A stretch of 64,000 nt of DNA from Candidatus Ulvibacter alkanivorans (GCF_003333325.1 NZ_QOLC01000080.1:16156-80155); one strand, 5' to 3'. Shown: positions 1-9,237, numbered from the stretch's first letter. Made by a program: numbers and translations. The notes: generated from the letters alone by a model not told the origin.

Positions 1-1064
1 CAGGTGTCTCTGCCTGCAGTCTAGGTCATTGCCACCCACGAGTCGTGACCGCCGTAAAAGAACAGCTTGATCGCTATATGCATGTCATGGTCTATGGCGA
101 ATATGTACAAAGACCTGCCGTACAATTTGCCAAATTATTAGCCTCGAAATTACCGGCACCATTAACTACAACTTATTTAGTGAACAGTGGTACAGAAGCT
201 ATCGAAGGGGCGATGAAATTAGCCCGTCGCGTCACCGGAAGAAGCGAATTCTTATACGCAGATAAGGCCTATCATGGAAACACCATGGGTTCGTTAAGTG
301 TTATGGGATACGAAGCGCGTAAGAAACCATTTGAACCTCTACTACCCGACTGTCACCCTATTGCTTTTAATGCTGAAGCATCGCTGGAGCGTATCACCGA
401 AAATACAGCTGCCGTACTTTTAGAGACCATTCAAGGAGGCGCCGGATTTATTTTTCCTAAGAATAATTGGTTAAAAAAGGTAAAAGTCCGTTGTGAAGAA
501 GTAGGCGCTTTACTAATTCTAGACGAGATTCAACCCGGATTTGGTCGTACGGGTACTTTGTTCGGTTTTCAACAGTTTAAAGTGATACCCGATATTCTTG
601 TGATGGGAAAAGGCATGGGCGGTGGCCTACCTATTGGTGCGTTTACGGCTTCGGAAGCACATATGGCGCTACTAAAAGACAATCCGAAACTTGGACACAT
701 TACTACTTTTGGTGGTAATCCTGTAATAGCGGCAGCAGCACTAGCGACACTACAAGAGCTTACAGAATCGGACCTTATGGCACAAACGCTAAAAAAGGAA
801 CAGCTGTTCAGATCACAATTGCGACATCCACTTATTAAAGAAGTTCGAGGCAAGGGGTTAATGTTGGCATTGCTCATGGAATCGGCCGAGATTGCTTCAG
901 AAGTAATCCTTCGTTGCAAAGAGCGGGGACTCATACTTTTTTGGCTTCTTTTTGAACCTAAAGCAATTCGCATTACACCACCGCTAACAATTTCAGAAGA
1001 AGAAATAACAGAAGGCTGCGCCATCATGACAGCCGTATTAGATGAAGTATCAAAAATCGAATAA
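1..1064 (+). CDS. class III (PLP-dependent) aminotransferase, 5'-truncated by the window edge
   Basis: The frame is open from base 3 and continues upstream, so the start lies outside the window; the GTG at 45 is internal. The first codons read GVSACSLGHCHPRVV, the typical substrate-side motif of class III aminotransferases (ornithine/acetylornithine/4-aminobutyrate type). Further marks are a DEIQPGFGRTG block (Asp codon at 522) that contacts the PLP pyridine ring and the Schiff-base lysine in MGKGMGGG (Lys codon at 609). The enzyme would move an amino group between an omega-amino compound and a 2-oxo acid in the cytoplasm. The exact substrate cannot be read from the sequence; related flavobacterial proteins are usually annotated only as aspartate aminotransferase family. 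The gene stands alone before a promoter-bearing gap and a TPR gene. Confidence 0.93.
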   Translation, partial: GVSACSLGHCHPRVVTAVKEQLDRYMHVMVYGEYVQRPAVQFAKLLASKLPAPLTTTYLVNSGTEAIEGAMKLARRVTGRSEFLYADKAYHGNTMGSLSVMGYEARKKPFEPLLPDCHPIAFNAEASLERITENTAAVLLETIQGGAGFIFPKNNWLKKVKVRCEEVGALLILDEIQPGFGRTGTLFGFQQFKVIPDILVMGKGMGGGLPIGAFTASEAHMALLKDNPKLGHITTFGGNPVIAAAALATLQELTESDLMAQTLKKEQLFRSQLRHPLIKEVRGKGLMLALLMESAEIASEVILRCKERGLILFWLLFEPKAIRITPPLTISEEEITEGCAIMTAVLDEVSKIE

Positions 1065-1107
1065 CCATATAACTAACTGATATACAATATTTTAAATACT
1101 TAAAGCT

Positions 1108-1129
1108 TTGTTAATAATACTGTTAACAA
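1108..1129. repeat. inverted repeat in the intergenic gap (possible operator or weak terminator)
   Basis: TTGTTAA at 1108-1114 and TTAACAA at 1123-1129 form a perfect 7-bp inverted repeat around an 8-base loop. No T-tract follows, so it is a poor intrinsic terminator. It ends 18 bases before the -33 element of the TPR-gene promoter, which would suit a regulator site. Confidence 0.3.
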
Positions 1130-1146
1130 GAAAGGCGGCATAACTC

Positions 1147-1175
1147 TTGAAAGCCCCATTACATTAGTATCTTTA
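1147..1175 (+). promoter_or_regulatory. predicted promoter of the TPR gene
   Basis: TTG at 1147-1149, an 18-base spacer, then TATCTTTA at 1168-1175 match the Bacteroidota consensus TTG-N17-23-TAnnTTTG apart from the last base. The ATG follows at 1205. Confidence 0.55.
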
Positions 1176-1204
1176 AAATAGATGAAACAGTTAAACCGTT
1201 ACGT

Positions 1205-2605
1205 ATGCAAATACCCCCCAACGAGCATAACAACTTTTCCCTCTCCCGTTTCGAATCTATGCTGAAAACTAATAGTGTCCTTTTCTTCGACTCTGAAGAA
1301 TTTGAGGATATTATTCAGCATTATCTTGAAAACGGGAAAATTGCTTTGGCCAAAAAAGCAACCAAACTGGGATTAGAACAGCACCCTACTTCTACCAATT
1401 TAAAATTGTTTCAAGTAGAAATGTACATCTTTGAAAATAAATTGGACATCGCAGATCAACTCTTAGATGAATTGCACGTGTTAGAACAGTCCAATGAAGA
1501 GATTTACATACAAAAAGCAAACATCCTTTCGCGTCGTGATAAACACAAAGATGCAATTAGACTATTAGAACAGGCGTTAGAAGTGACCAACGACGAAAGT
1601 GACGTGCTCTCTTTAATTGGGATGGAATATCTATTCTTGGAAGATTTCGAGAATGCGAAGTATTTCTTTATGAAATGCTTAGAAGAGGACGAAGAGGACT
1701 ATTCTGCCTTATACAATATCATCTATTGTTTTGAGTATTTAGAACAGCATGAGGCCGCGATCGATTATCTAAACGACTTTTTGAATAAGAATCCGTACTG
1801 TGAGGTCGCTTGGCATCAAGTAGGAAAACAATATTATTTTCTGAAGGACTATAAAAAAGCATTAGCAGCTTTCGATTTTGCCATTATAAGCGATGATCGT
1901 TTTATCGGTGCCTATTTAGAAAAAGGGAAGGTGCTGGAAAAACTAAAACAATACAAAGAAGCGATCGAAAGCTACTCGATCACCTTAGGGCTGGATGATC
2001 CTACGTCTTTTGCACTGTTACGTATCGGGAAATGCTACGAAAAATTAGGAGATCCGGAGCTTGCGCTACAATTCTATTCCAAATGTGTAGAGGAAGATGC
2101 CTTGCTCGACAAAGGATGGATCGCTATTACCGACTACTACATCAAGAACAAGAACTATAAAAAGGCCTTGTACTACATCGATAAAGCACTCAATATAGAC
2201 AGTGAGAATGTGCTTTACTGGAAGCGCTATGCTAAAATTAATACGCGATTAAAATTATATGAGGAGGCCGAGCACGGATTTAGACGCACCTTGGAGTTAG
2301 GAAATTACGAACTGGAAACTTGGTTAATGCGTTGCGATATCCTCATACAATTAGGTGAATATGAGGCAGCAGTAAAGAATTTGTTCCAAGCTTCAGAATT
2401 CTACCCGGAAAACGCAGAGATCGAATTTCGATTAGCAGGACTGTACTATTTTCTAACCGAAGACAGAAAAGCAGAGTTTCACTTGAAGAACGGACTCAAA
2501 TTCGATCCGGAATTTTCAATGATTATTGAAGAGCTTTTCCCAACGGTGTACCTGCGAAATTCGGTGAAGGAAATAATCAAAAAACACAAAAATCCTTCGG
2601 TCTAA
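1205..2605 (+). CDS. tetratricopeptide repeat protein
   Basis: This 466-residue protein is built almost wholly of tandem 34-residue helical hairpins, about ten TPR units from residue 30 to 445. They carry the usual small/aromatic pattern, for example ALAAFDFAI, AIESYSITLGLD and ALYYIDKALNID. There is no signal peptide or membrane segment, so it is predicted to be a cytoplasmic scaffold that binds a partner protein. The N-terminal 25 residues lack repeats and are rich in Ser and Asn. The partner cannot be deduced. It precedes two DUF368 genes by 32 bases on the same strand. The start is the first ATG after the predicted promoter. Confidence 0.9.
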   Translation: MQIPPNEHNNFSLSRFESMLKTNSVLFFDSEEFEDIIQHYLENGKIALAKKATKLGLEQHPTSTNLKLFQVEMYIFENKLDIADQLLDELHVLEQSNEEIYIQKANILSRRDKHKDAIRLLEQALEVTNDESDVLSLIGMEYLFLEDFENAKYFFMKCLEEDEEDYSALYNIIYCFEYLEQHEAAIDYLNDFLNKNPYCEVAWHQVGKQYYFLKDYKKALAAFDFAIISDDRFIGAYLEKGKVLEKLKQYKEAIESYSITLGLDDPTSFALLRIGKCYEKLGDPELALQFYSKCVEEDALLDKGWIAITDYYIKNKNYKKALYYIDKALNIDSENVLYWKRYAKINTRLKLYEEAEHGFRRTLELGNYELETWLMRCDILIQLGEYEAAVKNLFQASEFYPENAEIEFRLAGLYYFLTEDRKAEFHLKNGLKFDPEFSMIIEELFPTVYLRNSVKEIIKKHKNPSV

Positions 2606-2610
2606 ATCGT

Positions 2611-2618
2611 TACTTTTG
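2611..2618 (+). promoter_or_regulatory. -7 box in front of the first DUF368 gene
   Basis: TACTTTTG is an exact TAnnTTTG match 19 bases before the ATG, inside the 32-base gap after the TPR gene. No TTG sits at the right distance upstream, so the promoter may be weak or activator-dependent. Confidence 0.35.
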
Positions 2619-2637
2619 AAGCCTAGAAAACAACGCT

Positions 2638-3609
2638 ATGCCTTCACGTAATCTACTGCAGTACCTTGTTATTACCGCTAAAGGACTTGCTATGGGTGCT
2701 GCCGATGTGGTTCCCGGAGTTTCCGGTGGAACCATCGCTTTTATATCAGGGATCTACGAAGAATTGATCGAGACCATCCATAAATTGGATCTCGGAATTT
2801 TCAGAATTTGGAGAAAGGAAGGATTTGGATCGGCTTGGAAATCCTATAACCTCGGGTTTTTACTCGCTTTGTTTTCCGGAGTCATCATTAGTATTTTATC
2901 GTTGGCAAAATTGATCGCATGGTTACTTACGAACCACCCTATCCTAATTTGGTCGTTCTTCTTCGGACTTGTAGTAGCTAGTATTTTATATGTTGGAAAG
3001 CAAATAGAGAACTGGAATGTAAAAATAGTCATTGCCTTGGTCTTGGGTGCTGCTTTCGCGTATGCCATTACCTTGGCCAAACCAGTAGGAACACCCGATA
3101 GCAATTGGTTCTTATTTTTAGCCGGCTTTATTGCGATCATCGCCATGATCCTTCCCGGAGTTTCGGGATCGTTTATCCTCTTGTTGTTAGGTGCCTATCA
3201 ATCTATTATCGGTACGTTGACACAGTTAGGTGATGGGATCACCAAAATGAATTGGACTATTTTTTCCGAAGCATTGCTAAAAATTCTGATTTTCGCAGTG
3301 GGTGCTATTATTGGCCTCAAGGTGTTTTCCAGAGTACTTAACTGGCTATTCAAGAATCACAAGAATTTGATTCTCGCCATCCTCACCGGATTTATGATAG
3401 GTGCGTTGAACAAAATTTGGCCTTGGAAAGAAGTGCTCGAATACCGCACTTCTCACGATGGTACAAAAGTTCCTTTTTTAGAACGCAGTATTCTACCTAA
3501 TGCCTATTCCGAAGACCCTCAAATATTGCTGGCGCTGGTCTTTATAGTGATCGGATTTCTAAGTATCTTTTTACTGGAACGCATAGCCGTTAGAAAAGAA
3601 AGCAACTAA
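2638..3609 (+). CDS. DUF368 membrane protein, undecaprenyl-phosphate translocase (PopT-like), copy 1
   Basis: The 323-residue polytopic inner-membrane protein has about eight hydrophobic segments. It carries the two DUF368 signature loops: an N-terminal GAADVVPGVSGGTIAF near residue 21 and a second, internally related LPGVSGSFILLLLG near residue 177. The duplicated VPGVSGG / LPGVSGS motif indicates an inverted-repeat transporter fold. DUF368 proteins have been shown in other bacteria to return undecaprenyl phosphate to the cytoplasmic face after peptidoglycan, O-antigen or teichoic acid transfer. A second DUF368 gene follows 126 bases downstream. Function here is inferred from the family. Confidence 0.9.
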   Translation: MPSRNLLQYLVITAKGLAMGAADVVPGVSGGTIAFISGIYEELIETIHKLDLGIFRIWRKEGFGSAWKSYNLGFLLALFSGVIISILSLAKLIAWLLTNHPILIWSFFFGLVVASILYVGKQIENWNVKIVIALVLGAAFAYAITLAKPVGTPDSNWFLFLAGFIAIIAMILPGVSGSFILLLLGAYQSIIGTLTQLGDGITKMNWTIFSEALLKILIFAVGAIIGLKVFSRVLNWLFKNHKNLILAILTGFMIGALNKIWPWKEVLEYRTSHDGTKVPFLERSILPNAYSEDPQILLALVFIVIGFLSIFLLERIAVRKESN

Positions 3610-3735
3610 TTTTCTATTAACTAGACCGGCTTGTTTTTATTTTAACATTTTGTGTAGTTCATATACAGCCTAATTTGATAGCTTTATAATGGCAAACACA
3701 GTGCAATCAACCCCAAGAAAAATCGTTGCCTTCGT

Positions 3736-4758
3736 ATGTACGAAAACAGATCTTTTTCAGATAAAGTTTGGCTCGTTTTAAAAGGCCTGGGTATGGGTGC
3801 TGCCAATAAAGTTCCCGGAGTCTCCGGAGGCGTTGTTGCCTTTGTCGCCGGATTTTACGAGGAATTTATTTATTCGCTTCAAAAAGTAAACAGGAAAGCC
3901 TTCGCCCTGTTGATCAATGGTCGGTTTAAAAGCTTTTACCAATATACAAACGGTCAGTTTTTGTCACTGTTGATCGCAGGAATGCTTATAAGTTATTTTA
4001 GTGTCTCTAAGTTATTAGATTATCTTATCGAGCATTATGAATTGTATGTTTGGAGTGCTTTCTTCGGAATGATCATCGGTTCTATTTATTTTATCGCAAA
4101 GGATTTTGGCGAATGGAATCGAAAATATGTTGCCTACCTTCTCTGTGGGATCATTGCCGGTGTAAGTATTAGTTATTTAGAGCCCGCAAAAGAGAACAGC
4201 AATCTTATTTTTGTTTTTTTCTGCGGAATCATAAGCGTTTCAGGCATGACCTTACCGGGATTATCGGGTTCTTTTATCCTGATACTTTTGGGTAATTACG
4301 TATTACTCTTAGTCGATTCTGTAAATGCCTTATACGACCTTTTCGCTAGCCTACTGCAGCTTGATTTTTCTTTTACAAAGGATACCGAACAAATGGAACT
4401 ATTAAAAGTATTAGCGGTCTTCGCACTGGGTTCGCTAGCAGGACTGGTCTCCTTATCACATTTGCTGGCGTATGTACTAAAACGCTATAAAAAAGCGACC
4501 TATGCCGTTATTATTGGGTTTATTGCCGGTTCTCTAGGCGTCGTATGGCCTTGGAAAGAAAAATTACTATCATACGACCTTAACGGCAACATATTGTACG
4601 ATGCGGACGGGAGAGAGATTATCTATGGATACGATCGTTATTTCCCATCAGAATTTTCGCTCGACACCTTCTTTGCGATTTTCTTTATTTTTGTAGGAAT
4701 CATTATTGTACTCAGTCTCGACTGGTACCATAAAGCGAGGACAACTAACCATGGCTAA
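3736..4758 (+). CDS. DUF368 membrane protein, undecaprenyl-phosphate translocase (PopT-like), copy 2
   Basis: This 340-residue paralogue of the preceding gene keeps both signature loops, GAANKVPGVSGGVVAF near residue 21 and LPGLSGSFILILLG near residue 174, and the shared late motif WPWKE. It is diverged over most of its length and has a longer loop around residues 205-225 (SFTKDTEQ). The ATG at 3736 gives an N terminus aligned with copy 1. The stop codon overlaps the start of aroE by 8 bases, which suggests translational coupling. Two adjacent diverged copies might serve different carrier-using pathways or form a heteromer; neither idea can be settled from sequence. Confidence 0.9.
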   Translation: MYENRSFSDKVWLVLKGLGMGAANKVPGVSGGVVAFVAGFYEEFIYSLQKVNRKAFALLINGRFKSFYQYTNGQFLSLLIAGMLISYFSVSKLLDYLIEHYELYVWSAFFGMIIGSIYFIAKDFGEWNRKYVAYLLCGIIAGVSISYLEPAKENSNLIFVFFCGIISVSGMTLPGLSGSFILILLGNYVLLLVDSVNALYDLFASLLQLDFSFTKDTEQMELLKVLAVFALGSLAGLVSLSHLLAYVLKRYKKATYAVIIGFIAGSLGVVWPWKEKLLSYDLNGNILYDADGREIIYGYDRYFPSEFSLDTFFAIFFIFVGIIIVLSLDWYHKARTTNHG

Positions 4759-5482
4759 ATACGGATTGATAGGAAGAAACATCGGTTATTCCTTCTCAAA
4801 GACCTTTTTTTCTATAAAATTTGAAAAAGAGAACCGACAAGACACATATCATAACTTTGATATCGAAAGTCTGGAACAATTCCCTGAGATCCTCGCCAAA
4901 CACGACGATTTAAAGGGTCTTAACGTCACCATTCCCTATAAGGAAAGTATTATCCCAAAATTAGATCGATTGCACAAGGACGCCAGTGAAATTGGTGCGG
5001 TTAATACCATTAAAATAAGTAGGAAAGGAAAGTTGATAGGATACAATACCGATCATTACGGATTCGCCAAAGCACTTGCCAATCTACTTCCGTTAAAAGA
5101 TAAAACAGCTTTAATTCTTGGTACGGGTGGTGCTTCAAAAGCGATCGCCTTTGTACTTGAAGCCATGGACTTCGATTATCATTTCGTTTCACGTACCGAG
5201 GCCGAACAAACGCTCACCTACGACGCATTGAACAGGCAGTGCATTCAATCGCATTTCCTTATTGTAAATTGTACCCCTTTAGGCACCTTTCCCGATGTGC
5301 ATGAGTTTCCAAACATTCCGTATCAGTTCCTCACCTCAGATCATGTGTTATTCGACCTAATCTACAATCCGCGTGAAACCGAATTTATGAAACGCGGGTT
5401 CGCAAAAGGAGCGCGTGTAAGTAATGGGCTAAAAATGCTGGAACATCAAGCCAAAAAAGCTTGGTCTATCTGGAAATCTTAA
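4751..5482 (+). CDS. aroE: shikimate dehydrogenase
   Basis: AroE reduces 3-dehydroshikimate to shikimate with NADPH in the shikimate pathway, the route to aromatic amino acids. The 243-residue protein shows the substrate site (SFSKTFF near residue 14, NVTIPYKE with the catalytic Lys near residue 65, GAVNT, and the NTDHYGF Asp near residue 100) and the NADP-binding loop LGTGGASKA near residue 123. It is slightly shorter than the usual 270 residues, as is common in Bacteroidota. The ATG at 4751 was chosen because homologues begin with M-x-x-Y/F-G-L-I-G; the frame is open further upstream, but that would be an unusual extension into the preceding gene. Confidence 0.93.
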   Translation: MAKYGLIGRNIGYSFSKTFFSIKFEKENRQDTYHNFDIESLEQFPEILAKHDDLKGLNVTIPYKESIIPKLDRLHKDASEIGAVNTIKISRKGKLIGYNTDHYGFAKALANLLPLKDKTALILGTGGASKAIAFVLEAMDFDYHFVSRTEAEQTLTYDALNRQCIQSHFLIVNCTPLGTFPDVHEFPNIPYQFLTSDHVLFDLIYNPRETEFMKRGFAKGARVSNGLKMLEHQAKKAWSIWKS

Positions 5483-5584
5483 AATTAGCCTAAAAACCTC
5501 CGAATTAACAACGCTATCTTGGGTAATTGCACAGTTGTTAGTATCTTGACCCTTCCAATAAAATGAACCTTAACATTGCAATAT

Positions 5585-7786
5585 ATGTCTGACACTAATT
5601 CGCAAAAAGAAGATCCTAAAGAAACTGAAACCTCAGCAGCCGATGCTGCTAAAAAAACAACTTCTGAAGCAGCTAAAGAAGCACAAACCGATTCGGGTAC
5701 CATAGCTGAAGCTTTGGAGGCAGAGGCAGCGGCCGTTTCTAAAAAACCCAAAGCCCAAAACGTAACCGATGATGATCTAGAGCCCGTAGGCAACGCGATT
5801 GTAGAAGAGTCGGCGTCTAATACACCAGATTCCGAAGAAAAAGCTTCAGAGACAAGTAGTGATTCAGACGAGAATAAAACCGAGAAAACGACAGATAAAA
5901 GCGCTCCCGAAAGCGAAACCGAAAGCTTGGATGCTTCCGAAGAGAAATCAAATACAGCTGCCAAAGAGACGGTGAATAAAAGCGACGAAGCGGATGATGA
6001 CAGCGCTGAAGACGAGGAAGAGATCGCCTCTTCAGACGATGAGGACGAGGAAGAAGACGAGGATGAAAAAGATTATCACGCACTATCGAAAAAAGAACTA
6101 ATAGCCGAATTAGAGTCATTGCTAAAAAGCAAGCCAGTTCAAGAAATAAAAAATGATGTTGAAGAAATTCGATCTGAATTTAATGCCAAGTTCAATGAAG
6201 AATTAGAGAACAAAAAAGAAGAGTTCCTGGCCGAAGGTGGAAATATCATCGATTTCTATTTTACAACACCGTTAAAAAAAGAATTTAATTCGCTGTATTT
6301 CGATTACAAAGAGAAGCGAAATAACTACTACAAGAACCTTAAAAAGGATCTGCAGGCAAATTTAAACAAGCGACAAGAACTTATTGAAGAGTTAAAAGGC
6401 TTGTTAAATGCCGAAGAGAATATCAATACCACTTACAATCATTTTAAAGACATACAAAGCAGATGGCATGAGGCCGGACCAATACCGCGTGATAAATACA
6501 ACATTGTTTGGAACACCTACCATCATCACGTAGAGAATTTCTACGATTTCCTACATTTAAACCGAGAGTTTCGAGACCTTGACTTTAAACACAATCTGGA
6601 ACAAAAACTTAAGATCATAGGTCGTGCCGAGGAACTTGGACAGGAAGAGGATATCAATAAGGCATTTAGAGAGCTGCAAATGCTTCATAAGATGTGGAAA
6701 GAAGATATTGGTCCTGTTGCGAAAGAGTATCGCGAAGAAGTGTGGGAAAAATTTAGTGCGGCCACCAAGGTTATCCACGATAAACGACATGCACATCAAG
6801 CCGAGTTAGAAAAGGAGTTTGAAAAGAATTACGACAAGAAACTCGAACTGGTAGAACAAATAGCAGCGGTAATTCCTACCGACAAGCCCGACAGCCATAA
6901 GAGTTGGCAGCAGGCCATTAAAAAGGTACAAGCTTTACGTGATGCTTATTTTGAGATAGGAAAGGTCCCTCGTAAGAAAAACAAGGAGATCTGGAATGCA
7001 TTCAAGGAAGCGACTCGTACATTCAATAGACAAAAAAACGCCTTCTACAAGAACCAAAAAAAGGAACAATACAAAAACCTAGATAAGAAGAAAGAACTGG
7101 TTAAAATTGCCGAAGCGAACAAGGACAGTGATGACTTCGACGCTGTAACGCCGCTTATGAAGAAGATTCAAAGCGATTGGAAGAAGATTGGTCATGTTCC
7201 CAGAAGAGACAGTGATAAGATCTGGAAACAGTTTAAAAGTGCCTGTAACCATTATTTTGATCGCCTACATGCCCAGAAGAATGAGGCCAATAAAGAAGAA
7301 ATGGCAAATTTTGAAGAAAAGAAGGCCTTTTTAGACACTATGGATTCGTTTGAAGTGAGTGGCGATCATAAAGCAGACCTTAAGGCCATTAAAGATAAGA
7401 TCGCCGAATGGAAAAAGATTGGTCGCGTACCTTACAACAAGAAGAATATTGAGCAGAAATTCAACAAGAAACTGGACGAGCTCTTTAAAAAGCTGGACTT
7501 AGGTAAAAAGGAGGCCGAGCTCATTAAGTTCGAGAATAAATTGAATTCTATCGTATCTCAAGAAGATGAGCGAAAACTTCAAAATGAGCAATATTACATT
7601 TCCAAGAAGATATCGGAGGCTAAAAATGAAATTAGACAACTAGAGAACAACCTTGGTTTCTTTCAGAATACAGATTCCGACAATCCTTTGGTACAAGAAG
7701 TACACAAGAACATCGCCCGTCATAAAGAACAGTTGGAAGTTTGGAAAGCAAAATTGTCGAAAGTAAAATCGGCACGACATTCGTAA
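5585..7786 (+). CDS. DUF349 domain-containing protein with a long acidic N-terminal region
   Basis: This is a 733-residue cytoplasmic protein. Residues 1 to about 165 are low-complexity, rich in Glu, Asp, Ser and Ala (a nearly pure Asp/Glu block near residue 150) and surely disordered. From residue 190 on, about six DUF349 units repeat, each a helical segment with a W-K-x-I-G-x-V/I-P-R core, such as WHEAGPIPR, WKKIGHVPRR and WKKIGRVPYN. A coiled-coil tail closes the protein. The molecular function of DUF349 is not established. The start at 5585 (MSDTNSQ) is preferred over an in-frame TTG three codons upstream. A methyltransferase gene follows after 3 bases. Confidence 0.88.
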   Translation: MSDTNSQKEDPKETETSAADAAKKTTSEAAKEAQTDSGTIAEALEAEAAAVSKKPKAQNVTDDDLEPVGNAIVEESASNTPDSEEKASETSSDSDENKTEKTTDKSAPESETESLDASEEKSNTAAKETVNKSDEADDDSAEDEEEIASSDDEDEEEDEDEKDYHALSKKELIAELESLLKSKPVQEIKNDVEEIRSEFNAKFNEELENKKEEFLAEGGNIIDFYFTTPLKKEFNSLYFDYKEKRNNYYKNLKKDLQANLNKRQELIEELKGLLNAEENINTTYNHFKDIQSRWHEAGPIPRDKYNIVWNTYHHHVENFYDFLHLNREFRDLDFKHNLEQKLKIIGRAEELGQEEDINKAFRELQMLHKMWKEDIGPVAKEYREEVWEKFSAATKVIHDKRHAHQAELEKEFEKNYDKKLELVEQIAAVIPTDKPDSHKSWQQAIKKVQALRDAYFEIGKVPRKKNKEIWNAFKEATRTFNRQKNAFYKNQKKEQYKNLDKKKELVKIAEANKDSDDFDAVTPLMKKIQSDWKKIGHVPRRDSDKIWKQFKSACNHYFDRLHAQKNEANKEEMANFEEKKAFLDTMDSFEVSGDHKADLKAIKDKIAEWKKIGRVPYNKKNIEQKFNKKLDELFKKLDLGKKEAELIKFENKLNSIVSQEDERKLQNEQYYISKKISEAKNEIRQLENNLGFFQNTDSDNPLVQEVHKNIARHKEQLEVWKAKLSKVKSARHS

Positions 7787-7789
7787 CCC

Positions 7790-8422
7790 ATGGTCGCTTG
7801 CCCACTCTGTAAGAACAGTGATACCAAGCTATTGACGACAGTTCGAGAGAGCGACTATCTAAGTTGTCCAAATTGCCACATTGTATTTAAAGATCCATCG
7901 CACTACGTATCGGCGGCACAAGAAAAAGAACGCTATTTAGAACACAACAACGATGTAACCGATATGCGTTACCAATCGTTCGTATCTCCTATTGTCGAGG
8001 CGGTCACCAAGGATTTCCCATCGGGAAGTTATGGGCTCGATTTTGGCGCAGGAACTGGGCCGGTGATTTCGGTAATGCTCTCTAAATTAAACTACACATT
8101 AGAATTATACGATCCTTTTTTTCATCAAGATAATCGCGTCTTAGAAAACACCTATCATTTTATCGTATGTTGTGAAGTAATGGAGCACTTTCATCATCCT
8201 GCCAAAGAATTTGCATTGCTTCGGAAAATGCTTCGGAAAAATGGTGCTTTATACTGTATGACCGAACTACTGCCTAAAGACAAAGCATTTATAGATTGGT
8301 ACTATAAAGACGACCCTACACATGTGGTCTTCTATTCGGAAGAAAGCTTAGCATGGATTCGCGAACATATCGGATTTTCAGAAGTGATCGTAAATGGACG
8401 ATGTATAACCTTCCGAAGGTGA
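7790..8422 (+). CDS. class I SAM-dependent methyltransferase with N-terminal zinc ribbon
   Basis: The 210-residue protein opens with a CxxC...CxxC zinc ribbon (CPLC at residues 4-7, CPNC near 26). It continues with a Rossmann methyltransferase domain whose glycine-rich motif I is GLDFGAGTGP near residue 83 and whose later motif is CCEVMEHFHHP near residue 125. Similar proteins are listed as Methyltransf_11/23 with unknown substrate. It lies 3 bases after the DUF349 gene, so the two are probably co-transcribed. It converges on mazG with 6 bases between the stops. Confidence 0.87.
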   Translation: MVACPLCKNSDTKLLTTVRESDYLSCPNCHIVFKDPSHYVSAAQEKERYLEHNNDVTDMRYQSFVSPIVEAVTKDFPSGSYGLDFGAGTGPVISVMLSKLNYTLELYDPFFHQDNRVLENTYHFIVCCEVMEHFHHPAKEFALLRKMLRKNGALYCMTELLPKDKAFIDWYYKDDPTHVVFYSEESLAWIREHIGFSEVIVNGRCITFRR

Positions 8423-8428
8423 TTTAAA

Positions 8429-9205
8429 CTAGTTAACTGTTTTTGCCTCTTCCCAAAACACGTCCATTTCGGCTAAGGTCATATCTTTTAATGGTTTGCC
8501 TAATTGCTTTGCTTTGCTCTCTAAATACTGAAATCGTTTGATAAACTTCTTGTTGGTACGCTCCAGTGCATTTTCGGGATCTACCTTTAGAAAGCGAGCA
8601 TAATTGATCATGGAGAATAGCACATCACCAAATTCGGCTTCCATCTGTGCTTCGTTGTCTTGAGCAACCTCGTGTTGTAGTTCTTCCAACTCTTCTTTTA
8701 ACTTTTCAAAAACCTGATGCGGTTCTTCCCAGTCAAAGCCTACTCCGGCCACCTTATCTTGAATGCGATTGGCTTTTACGAGTGCCGGCAACGACTTTGG
8801 AACGCCTTCCAACACACTCTTTTTTCCTTCCTTAAGTTTTAGGTTTTCCCAATTTTGTTTGACCTCTTCTTCATCTTGTACCTCAACATCGGCATAAATA
8901 TGTGGATGGCGCGCTATTAATTTTTCACAGATCTGATTGGTGACATCGGCAATATCGAAATCGTTGGTCTCGCTCCCAATTTTTGCATAAAAGACTATAT
9001 GTAGCAACAGATCGCCCAGTTCTCCTTTCACCTCCTCTAGGTCGTTCTCTAAAATGGCATCACCTAATTCGTAGGTCTCTTCAATGGTGAGATGTCGCAG
9101 TGTTTGCATCGTTTGCTTTTTATCCCATGGGCACTGTTCTCGCAGTTCGTCCATAATAGTGAGTAGTCGGTCGAACGCTTGCAATTGTTGTTCTCTAGTA
9201 TTCAT
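8429..9205 (-). CDS. mazG: nucleoside triphosphate pyrophosphohydrolase MazG
   Basis: MazG hydrolyses (d)NTPs to monophosphates and pyrophosphate and is thought to clear aberrant nucleotides or modulate ppGpp. The 258-residue protein has the full two-domain layout: an N-terminal MazG unit with CPWDKKQT and the acidic metal site EETYEL...EELGD-like (EVKGELGDLL near residue 60), and a C-terminal catalytic unit with EELEEL and EAEFGDVLFS near residue 190. It has its own predicted promoter and follows a terminator behind the DUF5606 gene, so it is likely monocistronic. Confidence 0.95.
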   Translation of the reverse strand: MNTREQQLQAFDRLLTIMDELREQCPWDKKQTMQTLRHLTIEETYELGDAILENDLEEVKGELGDLLLHIVFYAKIGSETNDFDIADVTNQICEKLIARHPHIYADVEVQDEEEVKQNWENLKLKEGKKSVLEGVPKSLPALVKANRIQDKVAGVGFDWEEPHQVFEKLKEELEELQHEVAQDNEAQMEAEFGDVLFSMINYARFLKVDPENALERTNKKFIKRFQYLESKAKQLGKPLKDMTLAEMDVFWEEAKTVN

Positions 9206-9229
9206 TGCTGTTTATAGAAGGGTGTTGTA

Positions 9230-9237
9230 CAAAACTA
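9230..9237 (-). promoter_or_regulatory. -7 box of mazG
   Basis: The minus strand reads TAGTTTTG, an exact TAnnTTTG match 24 bases before the mazG ATG. It sits just downstream of the DUF5606 terminator, as expected for an independent unit. Confidence 0.45.

Noticed and set aside
569..1027. 152-codon minus-strand open frame opposite the aminotransferase
   Set aside because: The plus strand encodes a clear enzyme with all motifs; the antisense product is Ser-rich and featureless.
5485..5964. 159-codon minus-strand open frame opposite the DUF349 gene
   Set aside because: It is the shadow of the Glu/Ser-rich repeat region and gives a Ser/Val/Leu low-complexity peptide with no motif.
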